From Micrasema longulum (taxonomy: Eukaryota > Arthropoda > Insecta > Trichoptera > Brachycentridae): a stretch of DNA of 64,000 nt. The notes below the pieces were generated by a model, which saw only the letters and a program-made list of their open reading frames with translations, searched no databases and had not been told where the DNA came from. Location: the NCBI GenBank assembly GCA_022494885.1, contig JAGVSM010000210.1, forward strand, positions 124,001-188,000, read 5' to 3'. Both the position numbers and the translations under genes were made by a program. Each line of letters opens with the position of its first letter. The first letter of the stretch is position 1. Of the stretch, positions 31,215 through 40,976 are shown in pieces.

Positions 31215-32190
31215 AGGCAGAGAGAATGGACCGCCACACACGTCTATTTTACGACCTAAAAATTTTTTGTGAAATACTGACTTCTTCAGATTGTATTAAA
31301 CTTCAGTGTGACATTCAAAATATAATTCAATGGAGCAAACAAAACAAATTATTCTTCAATGTTTTGTAATGGTATACACAAGAGCATCCAAAACAATATA
31401 CTATCGTTATCTCATGGACGGAGTAAGGCTTGAAAGGGCTTCAACGTTCAGAGATCTCGGGGAGTTGTTTGATGCTCAGTTATCTTTTAATCTTCATATA
31501 GTTAATCTATGAAAGAGAAATGCCAAGATCTTTTCTAACACTCAGATTATGAGGACATTATATAATTCCTTGGTAAGAAGTCATTTGGAGTTTAGTTCCA
31601 TTATTTGGTCGCCACATGAGACTCGATACTCTTTGATGGTGGAGAGAGAGCGAGAGAGAGCAGAAAAAAATTCTGCTCTATCTGTACCTAAAAGAGTGTG
31701 GATATTATCCTTGGCTCTTCCCAACTGACTTTTTACTGGGGATGCTAGGCTATCAGTCATTATGGAGGAGGAGGGACGTTCATTTGGGTGTTTACTTTTT
31801 CCAGGTGATCGGTGATCGCATACATAACTCAGAAATTCTGATGGATGTAGGTCTGTTCGTACCTAATAACTATCTTCGACAAAGACAGCATCGATTGTTT
31901 TACCTACCGCGATGCAGAACCAACCTGCCAACGGTTATGCCGGTTGGTAGAGCAATCTTGCTACTTAATTGCATCGCCTCGGATGTCGACATATTTCACG
32001 ACAGTGGGCCTTCCCTTAGGAAAGCACTTTCTAACTTTTAATTTTTCTTTTTACATTTTCTTATATTATTTTAATAACATAACTATCTACTGTAATTTGT
32101 GATCTTTTATTGTATTTAGAATGAATTGGGTCTTTTTTTCTGTAATGTTCTAAATATCTGAATAAATAAATGAAAATGAAAATGAAATGA
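31215..32190 (+). pseudogene. jockey/CR1-like non-LTR retrotransposon relic, RT thumb to 3' end
   Basis: Order on the plus strand across frames: HTRLFYDLKIFCEILTSSDC and IKLQCDIQNIIQWSKQNKLF (palm-thumb border), GVRLERASTFRDLGELFDAQ with LSFNLHIVNL, NTQIMRTLYNSLVRSHLEFS with SIIWSPHE, then after a purine-rich (GA)n insertion VYFFQVIGDRIHNSEILMDV, and the frame ending DVDIFHDSGPSLRKALSNF with a stop at 32039. This is the canonical ORF2 C-terminal half. There are at least three frameshifts and one stop. The 3' UTR is about 130 bp and ends in AATAAATAAATGAAAATGAA. It is the longest RT relic here (about 0.97 kb). Confidence 0.88.
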
Positions 32191-32194
32191 ATCT

Positions 32195-32757
32195 TGGCAT
32201 ACATTCCTAGCTTCTTCCACATTCATACATCTTGTCATACATGCCCTTCGGTTCTGTCTGTTTTTGACATGACCAGGCTTAAGATTTCGATTTCGTTTAT
32301 CTGATCATGCCACGTCTACCTTGGTCGTCCTCGTCTCACGCTACTGTTCATTTTCGCCATATATACTTGTTTTACCATTTTTTCGTCGTCTATTCGTTCT
32401 ACGTGACCAAACCATCTCAGATACCCTTTTTTAATCTTATCAGTTATACTTGACTCAGATTTACACTCTCGCCTGATTTCATCATTCGTAACCCTGTCAT
32501 ACATTGATTTCCCACACATTCGTCTAAGAGATCGCATCTAAACAGCAGTTTACTCTGCTTTCTTCCTTCCTCTACCAGTTCCATGTTTCACTACTATACA
32601 AAAGTGTTGGGACTAAAACTCCGTTGTGCACTGCCAGTTTAGCTTCGATTGACATGTTTTTATTGGCAATTACTCTGCTTAGTGCTCTGTTCATTTGGTT
32701 GCCCGCATTCACTCTCCTTTCAACATCTTTTTCTACTCTTCTATCTCTTGAAAACAT
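32195..32757 (-). pseudogene. RTE-type retrotransposon, C-terminal half of the RT ORF
   Basis: The minus strand reads RRVEKDVERRVNAGNQMNRA, IANKNMSIEAKLAVHNGVLV, PTLLYSSETWNW, then after a frameshift MRSLRRMCGKSMYDRVTNDE, IKKGYLRWFGHVERIDDEKM and the RRGRPR end, then degenerate CM..CMNVEEA. This order is diagnostic of RTE-class ORFs in arthropods. It lies tail-to-tail with the plus-strand relic ending at 32190. Frameshifted, truncated upstream of the thumb. Confidence 0.92.
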
Positions 32758-32765
32758 ACTTTACA

Positions 32766-32965
32766 GATACATGTTCGTATATAGGTACCGTTTATCCAAA
32801 TCTCATTTTTATTTAATATTTTCATTTGAAATTTATAACTTGCAATATTCTGTTGTCTTTATTATTACTGTAATATTATAAATACATATACTCGTATATA
32901 AGTACCTGTTTATTCAGCTCTCATTTTCTTATTTATGATTTTCATTTGAAATTTATAACTTGCAT
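32766..32965. repeat. Diverged tandem duplication, about 115-bp period
   Basis: TTTTCATTTGAAATTTATAA then CTTGCA occurs at 32819 and 32939, preceded in both cases by TCGTATATA, GTACC and GTTTAT..A..TCTCATTTT. Noncoding AT-rich DNA. Confidence 0.75.
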
Positions 32966-33361
32966 AGATTAACATTATTTTTTTGTAATTATGTAATTTA
33001 AATTTATTCATCATTTAACCTTTATATATATATATATTTTACAATATACATAAGAGGTAAAACAGAGTATTCAAAAAATAAAGGATAATTACATAGCAAT
33101 AATATACATAATAATAGTAAAAAAAGTAAACAAAAAAACCCCACAAAGGCAACGCCTGTTTGTGGGTATACAAGAATATGTTAATGAAATTTTGCTCCTA
33201 TAATAAATAGACAGTTATAATATTTTTGTGTAACATAAGAAAGAGAAAATAAAATGTACATAAAAAATTAATATTTGTTTTTGCAATGTTCGGATCTGAA
33301 AAAAAAAACACAAGACCTTTAGGGGTTCGAGGATTTGGAGGGGGTTTTTAATACGGATTTT
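32966..33361. other. AT-rich DNA with a strong hairpin
   Basis: CCCACAAAGGC and GCCTGTTTGTGGG (33139-33166) form a bulged hairpin after an A-rich run. By analogy with the other hairpin tails this may be the 3' end of a further non-LTR family on the minus strand. No coding relic is attached. Confidence 0.4.
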
Positions 33362-33570
33362 TGTAAAGTCAAAGAGTTGAAATCTTTATTGATGTGGGTG
33401 AGATTCATCAGACTGAAATATTTTCTCACTTTCATCAATATCAGCTCTTCAAAGTTTAGTTTATTTTAGTAAAATAAACTAAATCTCTCCGATGAATCTT
33501 GCCCTTTAAAGGCCAAGACATCCATAATCCCTTTTCTAAAATTATATCCATCTCTGTTGTTATATGTCAA
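33362..33570. repeat. Family C repeat fragments, inverted to one another
   Basis: AAGTCAAAGAGTTGAAATCT and GTGGGTGAGATTCATCAGAC (33367-33410) in one orientation, then GATGAATCTTGCCC and GCCAAGACATCCATAATCCC (33490-33535) in the other. Heavily diverged. Confidence 0.55.
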
Positions 33571-33838
33571 ACAAAAACAAAAAAATATAAAGTTATTCTT
33601 TTTGATTTTACAGATTTTTTTAATGTATGTTTTAAATCTAAGATTGTATTTTTTTTATTGTCTAGATACACAATACAATTAATACGGTTTAGGTAAGACT
33701 GGTCACCAACCTGCCTTATAACAAAAATGACCCGGATAATCTGAAATTGATATTAATAACGCAGCGCCCCATGAACTTCTGGGTAAAGGGAAATAGGGAA
33801 ACGATAATTATAAAAATACCAAAAAATCTGAATATTTG

Positions 33839-33966
33839 GGCTGCCTTTGTGGTTTAAATGCTTGACTCACGCACGGAAGGTTACAGGTTCGATTCTGAAT
33901 GAGAACACAGAAATTAAATGTGTTTTTTTCAAGCCTAGGTATTTTGTGATGACTATAATTGCAAAG
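33839..33966 (+). mobile_element. SINE family B
   Basis: GGCTGCCTTTGTGGTTTAAA, CTTGACTCACGCACGGAAGG, the B box region GGTTCGATTC and GAGAACACAGAAATTAAATG with AAGCCTAGGTATTTTGTGAT. The 3' GGCC palindrome end is missing. Confidence 0.75.
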
Positions 33967-33980
33967 TAAAAATACAGCAC

Positions 33981-34111
33981 TTACTGTGAATGAAATAGAT
34001 CCAAAATACTGGACAAGTGTTTTTAACTCGATAACTAAATCGGGTAAATAAAAATTCGCCACGTAAGACAGTAGTTGGCGTGTTCGCCTACCATGATTTT
34101 TAAGGTGGTTT
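33981..34111 (+). mobile_element. Composite SINE (module D plus start of SINE A head)
   Basis: ACTGTGAATGAAATAGATCC, GACAAGTGTTTTTAACTCGA and ATCGGGTAAATAAAAATTCG, then GTTGGCGTGTTCGCCTACCA. It follows directly on a SINE B copy, so the two lie in tandem. The A body is absent. Confidence 0.65.
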
Positions 34112-34849
34112 TCCATAGAAGTGTTTAATTTTTTTATTTGTTATTAATTAATAATAATTATTATTATACAAATACACAAAAAGAAAACATCGAAACGTAA
34201 TTTTCAGGAAAAGGGGGATAGATTTCATTTTAAAAAAACATGCCTGTAAAATTACACATTAGAACTTTATTTTGCAATACGTGTTTTGATGTGCATCATT
34301 GTTTTAGTCAATATTTTCTCAGTACTTATGGCAGTTTATATGAAAATTTACAAAATCATATTGACACATTTTTTTTGAAAACTGGAAAAAAACTACGCAC
34401 AGATTCGTGATCAGCATATCCTATTTACTATATATAATACACTTATCAGACTTGAAACACTTTTTCATGAAAAAAAATGTAGGCCTGTGTGATTAATAGT
34501 TTTCATGTCCTGACCTCCTGATTACAATAAAGATGCGTGTTAAGTCGGGATTCTGATATACTAAATTAATGCATATATATATATGATTATGACGACACAC
34601 ATCAATATACAAAATACATATTAAAAATGAGTTAGTGTAGCAAAATTAAAATAATGCAACTTAAATTGTAGTGGGACTCATTAATAATTCTATAATTCAA
34701 TTTAATAATAAATTTTCCAAGTAAAAATTTAATAAAATAAAAACGACGTTTCATTTATATGGTTTAATATTTAATTTAATCATTAAGTAAAAAGATTAAT
34801 CAAGAAATTTATGTTTTAATAATCAATAGTTTTATTACGTATTTATAAA
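34112..34849. other. Unassigned AT-rich DNA
   Basis: No recognisable content. Confidence 0.35.
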
Positions 34850-35023
34850 GTTTTTTTTTTATACTATAACAGGCCAGGAGGGCCAATTACAATGGTGAAT
34901 TACATCACGAAACATCCAGACTTGCGAAAAATTACCATTATTTTTTTGTGTTCTTGCCGGGAATCGAACCCGGAACCTTCCATGTACGAGTCAAGCGTCC
35001 TGACTACTACGCCATGGAGGCCG
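34850..35023 (-). mobile_element. SINE family B, near full length
   Basis: TATAACAGGCCAGGAGGGCC, GTGAATTACATCACGAAACA, GGGAATCGAACCCGGAACCT, CGAGTCAAGCGTCCTGACTA and GCCATGGAGGCCGCT. The B box CGGGTTCGATTCCCGGC is intact on the minus strand. Confidence 0.88.
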
Positions 35024-35160
35024 CTATAGTTTATTCACAAATATATGAATTATAATATTATACATGTACGGGTTATAATGAAGACAGCATTGTTACAATG
35101 AATGTATTCCCGCAATAATCTTATACAGTGGTCTCTTCGATATAATTTAGTTATGGACGT

Positions 35161-35297
35161 TCATCGGACTGGCACCCGAAGTGTAAGACTGATCACCTTA
35201 CCTTCCTCTGACACATAATCGAAATAAATTGCGTGTAATTTTGCAATACAGTGCCTTATTCACCATTAGGTACGGAGAGGTGTTTGATGATGATTGT
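35161..35297 (+). mobile_element. SINE family A, 3' half
   Basis: GGACTGGCACCCGAAGTGTA, AGACTGATCACCTTACCTTC, CAATACAGTGCCTTATTCAC and CATTAGGTACGGAGAGGTGT ending TGATGATGATTG. The head is absent. Confidence 0.75.
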
Positions 35298-35531
35298 AAA
35301 GTCATAAGAACGTAAAAACTTATTTTTCAATACGTATTTTAAAAACAAACCAATATATTTGATAATTTCATATTGTTTCTGATTCTATGACGTAATAAAT
35401 TCTCTCGACTGGTGAAAACAAAATCAAACTGCAGATTGAAATAAGGTCAGAGAATTAATTTATTTTTACTTCGCTGATTCAATTTTCTCATCCTTGTATA
35501 AAACTTTGCCGCGGGCAGACAATAATTGAAC

Positions 35532-35921
35532 GTAGTTATGCAGAAAGCAGCCAGTCCACAATTAATAAATAATATTAAAAAAACAGATATTGGTGTTATC
35601 GAGTGCAGTAAGGTCAATTCCATGTTCTGCTAAAAACAGCATACAAAAAAACTGTAATAATCACCTTCTGAAAATAATGTCGATCACAAAAACTGTCTTC
35701 CTCAATTTGCAGAAAACACACACAGCACTAGAAAAATCTTACGGTACTTTAAAAATCATTGAAACTGGTCAAATACGTGATTAAATTATTGTTTGGAATA
35801 TAAAAAGAACTAATGTTTTCATTGTTTATCATTTGTCAAAGTCAAAAACATTCCGACTGTTGTGTAGATTTGATTATTCACCTTTACCTTTTCTATGGCT
35901 GGCTGCTTTCTGCATAACTAC
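35532..35921. mobile_element. MITE family H, copy 2, intact ends
   Basis: A perfect 23-bp terminal inverted repeat: left begins GTAGTTATGCAGAAAGCAGC (35532-35554), right ends GCTGCTTTCTGCATAACTAC (35899-35921). The 390-bp element matches the copy at 128-885 along its length. No coding. Flanks (AATTGAAC and ATCCAATT) do not form an obvious direct duplication, so the superfamily is undetermined. Confidence 0.9.
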
Positions 35922-36139
35922 ATCCAATTGATTTCTGTGTTGACTAACTTCCTATAGCGCGGCTGCCAAATATCAAAACCTAGTATGGCCCATTTCACGT
36001 GTATTTTCCCGGTAAAATTAGGGTGGGTAAATATTTATTGATTATTTTATTTTTTCGTTTAATTCATTTAATTTCTACTCGCCGGTAAAAAAAATGCAAA
36101 AAGAAATCAAGTGGAGATTGTAGTGTTAGTGCGATTTTT

Positions 36140-36240
36140 CTTCTTCTTTTTCTTCAGCTTTCATCTCTCCACTGCTGGATATAGGTCTCTTCCATACCCT
36201 TCCACCCTTTTCTGTTATTGCTTTTAATAGCCATTTCTTT
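36140..36240 (-). pseudogene. Short retrotransposon ORF2 terminus
   Basis: The minus strand reads NRKGWKGMEETYIQQWRDES followed by a basic RKRRRK run. This is the terminal signature (W...EETYIQQW..) of a common insect non-LTR ORF. Only about 30 codons remain, and the rest of the element is not visible. Confidence 0.6.
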
Positions 36241-36542
36241 CATTTCATTAATGCGTATAAAATGGTATGCAAACAAAAAAAATGGCGGATTTAGCGTTCC
36301 GATCTGGTTCCGATGCGAGAGTTGTCCCGGCATATATAGTAATTACTTGTTAACCATGTCAGACGTAACATATAATTAAAAAATAATAGTTTGCTTAACC
36401 TAATATACAAGCTGATAAAATGAAAAGAAATGTGCTGCCAGTGTTTTTGATCAGGAGCTGCCTGTGATTATAACCTAATATCTAAAGAACAGTAAAAACT
36501 TGGATTAATAAAAAATGTTTCTTACTTGGTTTTGAAAATTTG

Positions 36543-36730
36543 ATTGCCGAGCGGGAATGGCTAATTGGGCGTCCACTACAGTAGACAGTTTGGAATAGGT
36601 GGGGTTCGCCTGTCCGCCATTTGCCGTGTTTAGTCCCGAATTAAATTATTAATCCGGCGCCATTAGCAGCGAGGGTCGCGGTTTGTCTCGCTGAAGAGAA
36701 GAGTTCAAGTGAATGTCGTACTCGTACATA
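36543..36730 (+). mobile_element. tRNA-Leu/Ser-like SINE
   Basis: The A box region ATTGCCGAGCGGGAATGG, then a B box GGGGTTCGCCTGTCC 48 nt downstream, with GTCCACTACAGTAGAC as a putative arm. It is followed by a GC-richer body (CCGGCGCCATTAGCAGCGAG, GTCTCGCTGAAGAGAAGAG). The acceptor stem is not complementary, so it is not a tRNA gene. Single copy in the window. Confidence 0.5.
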
Positions 36731-37154
36731 AATAAATTATATCATCAGGCCAATGCCAAAGTCACTAATCTCCATTTCGGACCGTTTGGTTTGACATAGT
36801 TAGAAGTGTTGCGTTGGTTTTGGACATGCGGAGCAAACTTACAGCGAAATAACGTCATAAACTGACCTTAGAATGTGACCGTCTTTTATTAAATAATAAT
36901 TTTTAAAAAGGGCTAGATGTCATTAACGTATTCGGTTTTGCTTTCTAAAACCATGCTCCAAAATTCATGGAAAGCACTGCCTAAAAATAATAACTGAAAA
37001 AAAATCCACACATACACGTTTCGTGAATGTAAACAACAGCTGCGATATGAACAAAATAAGGATTTGTGGTCTGAGCCTTCGCAGACCGCGCCGATCGGTA
37101 CGATACAGTACTTAACCGAATTATATTTGGTGCATTTTTTTAATTTAATTTTTT
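36731..37154. other. Unassigned
   Basis: Slightly less AT-rich. No domain or repeat recognised. Confidence 0.35.
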
Positions 37155-37690
37155 TTCATTTAAATTTTTCATTGATAAACCCTTACGGGTTACATACATT
37201 TAACAAAATATTTTTACTTTTGAAATTCACATTCTACTGTTAATTATAATAGTTTCAACATCTTTTGAAAAGGTTGTTTGAGTCTTTTGCTTAGTTTTGT
37301 CTGTAAATTTATTGTATAATTTTAGTCCGTGGTTTATTAGTCTTGACTGTTCTTGTCTCGTTTTAGGAGGTTTATCAAGTTTTAGTTCTTCGTCTACAAT
37401 TTTATCAGTGGCTAATTTATGAATAAATTTTAAGGATTCCAGTTTAAAGAGTTCAGTTACATTTAATTATTTAGTTTGTTTAAAAAGTTTTTTAGTTGCT
37501 GTAAGATAGGTTAGGTCACATACTAACTTTAATATTTTGTTTTGCTGTCTTTTCAATACGTTTATGTTATTTTATTTTCCTGTTTTCCATAGTAGTTGCA
37601 TTAAACATATTTTAGTTTTTACATAGGCTTTGTACATTCGATTTTTTCCGTTTTCGGAAGATACGATAATGTCACCACTTTGCTAATTAA
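37155..37690 (-). pseudogene. Non-LTR RT C-terminal relic with tail family T2
   Basis: The minus strand reads GKNRMYKAYVKTKICLMQLL, INVLKRQQNKILKLVCDLTY, LNVTELFKLESLKFIHKLAT and KTRQEQSRLINHGLKLYNKF, then the end of the frame. This is the ORF2 C-terminal layout (..Y.......I..LQ..Q.KILR.I.......T..L...L..L...EL..L....F.HK) with the NHG.KLYN element. Several stops (for example after WKTGK) and a poly-T interruption. The 3' end carries AACCCGTAAGGGTT (hairpin), shared with 21597. Confidence 0.75.
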
Positions 37691-37721
37691 ATTGTTGATA
37701 TATATATATATATATATTTTT

Positions 37722-38055
37722 TTTATATTTCACGTTTTACATAACACTTTTTTTAATATGAATACCTCACTGAGCACAACCCGTGTCGAGGCATTCATTT
37801 ACATGATTTAATGTATACTTATGGTGTCTAAAAAATATACATAAAATAATACATATTCATACTTAAATCCACACAGATACATAAATAATGGTAAAAAAAA
37901 AGAAGAAAAAGAAAACAAAATTATGAATATATGAATTTTCCATGATAATAGTTTGTCTATTTTTAGCCCTAAGTATTTAACGTGTTCAAATTTAACTTCA
38001 TAATAATATAATTCATTCGATTTTTTTTCCTTTTGACATGACCAAACCAAATCTG
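37722..38055 (-). pseudogene. Non-LTR element: RT fragment joined to 3' UTR (tail T3)
   Basis: The minus frame 38050-37808 begins NELYYYEVKFEHVKYLGLKI and DKLLSWKIHI, the RT thumb motif (VKYLGL.ID..LSWK.HI). It then passes straight into AT-rich 3' UTR, so the rest of the ORF is deleted. The UTR end (ATGCCTCGACACGGGTTGTG and CAGTGAGGTATTCAT on the minus strand) is duplicated in inverse orientation at 39230-39445. Confidence 0.75.
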
Positions 38056-38064
38056 CATGTTAAA

Positions 38065-38185
38065 AGTTAAAATAATTGGCGTGCGTGCATTAGAAGATGT
38101 ATAGGGATGTGAAGAGGAAGCGAGGTATGTTTGCAAAGACAGATTAAAGCATCGTTCTATCCTCTCTGCCTACCCGATTTTACAG
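38065..38185 (+). pseudogene. RTE ORF terminus relic
   Basis: ATTGGCGTGCGTGCATTAGA, AGATGTATAGGGATGTGAAG and CGTTCTATCCTCTCTGCCTA correspond to R.CIRRCIGM.EEA.YVCKDR...RSILSAYP with one stop or frameshift. Parallel to 2541-2672. Confidence 0.7.
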
Positions 38186-38543
38186 AAGAAATTCATGTCT
38201 TAACTTGGTACAAGTGAAATCTATGTTGACGGGTGAAATAATTGACGTTTGATGAAAAATCAAACACATTTATTGAAATAATATTCTTATTTTTGAAAAA
38301 AATATTTTCCGATCCCACCTGATAGCTTATGGGAGAGTCTTTGTAGCACGAGACAAAGGAAGTACAGTCCTGAGATAAAATTCTCAATTCATAATAAAAT
38401 AATATGCACATGTTACATATAATATGTCAATCGTGAATTTTAAAAGCTTGAAAATTTGATAATTAAATTGTTAACAATTTGAAAATCAAGGACTGTACTG
38501 ATGGAATATTTTTATTTTGTTACATTTTCTATTTTATTTACAT
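38186..38543. other. Unassigned AT-rich DNA
   Basis: Nothing recognised. Confidence 0.35.
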
Positions 38544-38851
38544 ATTACAACAGAGATAAAGAACTTTTAAGATAATGTAATATAGAAGTCTAGGCATCTA
38601 CAGGGCTTATGACCTGTCAATGGCTGGTTTAAGTGGCCACTTTACACACTGTGTAACATTCACCATTCTGCCCATATTCGAACATCTATATTCCTTCAAT
38701 TCTTTCACCTGTTGATGTTTTTGAAGTTAAGAGCTGAAACCTTTATTTATGTGGGTGAGATTCATCTACATTTCACCTACATTCTAGGCAACGCCTGAAA
38801 ATGTTATGTTTTCAATTTCTATACTTCTTCATAGACCAGGTGGATTTATCA
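38544..38851 (-). repeat. Family C repeat body
   Basis: ATTACAACAGAGATAAAGAA, GTCTAGGCATCTACAGGGCT, GGCTGGTTTAAGTGGCCACT, ACACACTGTGTAACATTCAC, GCTGAAACCTTTATTTATGT and GGCAACGCCTGAAAATGTTA, then ACTTCTTCATAGACCAGGTG leading into the foldback. Confidence 0.88.
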
Positions 38852-39092
38852 ACAATATTTTGAGTTTGTCCAAATTTTTGAAGACAAGGACTGGATTCAA
38901 CTCCCTAGGGAGCTGTTTATATTAATATGTTACAACAGCCATTGACAGGTCATAGGCCCTGTAGATGCCTAGACCTCTATTTTACCATATTTTAAATGTT
39001 CATATATGTTGTAATATGTTAATATAAACAGCTCCCCAGGGAGTTTAATCCAGTCCTTGTCTACAAAAATTTGGACAAACTCAAAATATTGT
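38852..39092. repeat. Foldback form of family C (85-bp arms)
   Basis: Arms 38852-38936 and 39008-39092 are inverted repeats (ACAATATTTTGAGTTTGTCC ... versus ... GGACAAACTCAAAATATTGT), including GACTGGATTCAACTCCCTAG and its complement. The 71-nt loop holds GACAGGTCATAGGCCCTGTA and GCCTAGACC, the family C core in opposite orientation to the preceding body. It resembles a short terminal-inverted-repeat element. Confidence 0.9.
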
Positions 39093-39229
39093 AAACAATG
39101 CCTCGATGAATATATGTCATATACTCGGATATTTGGCATTTGTGCGGATGTTGGGCCACCGGGAGCTGACAGTAGCTTGTTACTTGACCTAATGTCTGTA
39201 CAGAAGTCAAGTATGTGAGCTGTACTAAT

Positions 39230-39445
39230 AATATAATGTTGTTTTCTTTTTCTTCTTTTTTTCTCACCATTTTTTATTTGTATATATCTGTGTGGATTTA
39301 AATAAAAATATGTTTTATTTTATGTTTATTTTTTAGACACCATACGCATAATATATAAAATCATGTAAATGAATGCCTCGACACGGGTTGGGCTCAGTGA
39401 GGTATTCATTTTTTTAAAGTGTTATGTAAAACGTGAAATAAAAAA
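39230..39445 (+). mobile_element. Non-LTR 3' UTR (tail T3), inverted partner of 37722-37925
   Basis: TTTTCTTTTTCTTCTTTTTT, ATCTGTGTGGATTTAAATAA, TAGACACCATACGCATAATA, AATGCCTCGACACGGGTTGG and GCTCAGTGAGGTATTCATTT, then GTGTTATGTAAAACGTGAAA with an A-rich tail. About 200 bp is homologous to the minus-strand copy 1.3 kb away. No RT coding is attached on its 5' side. Confidence 0.8.
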
Positions 39446-39884
39446 TAAAAAATTATGACTTGTGCGTATTACAATCGAATTAATAAACAGCTTCCTACCC
39501 TCCTACTAAAATTTCGTTTCGAGGGGTTAAATTTGGTTCGACTGTTTTACTAACATTGAACAGTGCGTGTTACAATGCCTGTTTAGGGGCGAATTAAGCA
39601 GAGCCTAAAATTTTGTGGATCTGACATTAAATTAAACAAACATTACGGTTAATCTGAATAAAAAACATCATTCAAAATACTCATCCCCTAACTCTTGATA
39701 AAGTTTTTATTCTTCCGCGTATCAAAAGCCTTACAAATGTCTGCTTTAAAAAAGCATGACCGTTATTAAAAACATTTTCGGATGTAGGTTATGGGTCAAA
39801 TTGAAACGAAAATAAAAGAACCTTCAGGTTTCATATAAGGTCAGTCGTTCAAAGTTCTTACTAATTACAATGAAAAAATATTAG
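39446..39884. other. Unassigned
   Basis: No signal recognised. Confidence 0.35.
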
Positions 39885-40130
39885 ACCGTTTTTTTTAAAA
39901 ATTTTATTCAAGAAACATACAGTACAGTTACATAGTTTTATATTTTACACAGTTAGATTTTACTCTTATGAACCAGTTAAGTTTCCATATTATATAATAA
40001 CTATTTTATGTAAGGTTATCCATGAAAGTACAAAAAAGAGAAGGAAAAAAAATATAAATGGAAGTTGTTTAAAATTAAAGTTAAAGTAAAAAAAGTTATT
40101 TAAAGGTGTGTAGTTAGTATTTACAAATGG
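39885..40130. repeat. Dispersed repeat M, copy 1
   Basis: AGAAACATACAGTACAGTTA, ATATTTTACACAGTTAGATT, AGTACAAAAAAGAGAAGGAA, ATAAATGGAAGTTGTTTAAA and GTATTTACAAATGGAAAGG match 43115-43370 in the same orientation. The plus-strand A-richness suggests a minus-strand retroelement 3' UTR. Confidence 0.75.
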
Positions 40131-40149
40131 AAAGGAAAAACAGGGATAA

Positions 40150-40310
40150 AAGTAGGGTGAATGCTGTCGAAATGCGATCTCTCAGGCGAATGTGTGGTAA
40201 AACTATGTACGATAGATGCACAAATGTTGAGATCCGTACATTACATATTATGTAAGGCTGAGACAAGCATTATCGTCAAAATTAAAAAAGGAGCTCTGCG
40301 CTGGTTTGGA
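40150..40310 (+). pseudogene. RTE reverse transcriptase fragment
   Basis: The plus strand reads RVNAVEMRSLRRMCGKTMYD, then a frameshifted TNVEIRTL and IKKGALRWFGHV. This is the same segment as MRSLRRMCGKSMYDRVTNDE at 32195-32757 and probably the same family. Both ends are lost. Confidence 0.85.
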
Positions 40311-40578
40311 CATGTGTCACTCTGACATGAATCAAACCCAGGACCTCGTTAAAGGTTTTTTTAATGAATCGTTGCTCATTTTTGGGATTTTTTCCATACA
40401 TTTACAAGAAACTTATCCTACAATTAAATGCTCTAATATTTACGCCGCGCAAGAAAACATTATTTTGATTCTTCCCTCGAAAAAGGATCACACATTTTTC
40501 TAAAAATATATCTACTTTATTCATTCCATGGAACACATAAAAAAAGACGATTTTCCCATGAAACACGCTTAATTCAAT

Positions 40579-40976
40579 ACAACAAATTTAGATCTAAAAA
40601 ACTCCCTAGGGAGGATTTCCAGCTAGTCTGTATACATTTGGATATACTCAAAACACTTTTGAATCAACTGACTGGTAAAAAACGAAGTATAAAAACTGGA
40701 TAATTGATTTCAGGCATTGCCTAGTAGGTGAATTAGTTCAGCCGGATGAATCTCACCCACATGATAAAGGTTTCAGCTCTTTTATTTCACAAAAGGCATC
40801 AGATGGAAGAGTTAAGGAAATTTGGATGATCAAATATAGGCAAAATGGTAAATATTACACAGTGTGTAAAATGGCTACTTAAACCAGACAATGACAGGCC
40901 ATAAGCCCTGTAAATGCCAAGACTTCCATATTTCCTTCTCAAAATTGTTTTCCCTCTATTGCAACTAATTTAGATC
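40579..40976 (+). repeat. Family C repeat, reference permuted unit of 382 bp
   Basis: The unit starts ACAACAAATTTAGATC (40579), runs through CTCCCTAGGGAG, ATACATTTGGATATACTCAA, CAGGCATTGCCTAGTAGGTG, GAATTAGTTCAGCCGGATGA, CATGATAAAGGTTTCAGCTC, GGCAAAATGGTAAATATTAC, ACACAGTGTGTAAAATGG, CCAGACAATGACAGGCCATA and GCCCTGTAAATGCCAAGACT, and ends GCAACTAATTTAGATC (40961). The same 16-base word at both ends makes it look like one monomer plus overlap of a tandem or circular unit. TTAGTTCAGCCGG and GGTTTCAGCTC, about 25 bp apart, weakly resemble tRNA-type A and B boxes (inference). No coding. Confidence 0.85.

Noticed and set aside
32766..32965. Regulatory tandem element
   Set aside because: Diverged AT-rich duplication beside an RTE relic. 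Nothing indicates function.
40700..40760. tRNA promoter making family C a SINE
   Set aside because: TTAGTTCAGCCGG and GGTTTCAGCTC are only approximate A/B boxes and no A-rich tail or target duplications were seen. Mentioned as a weak possibility.
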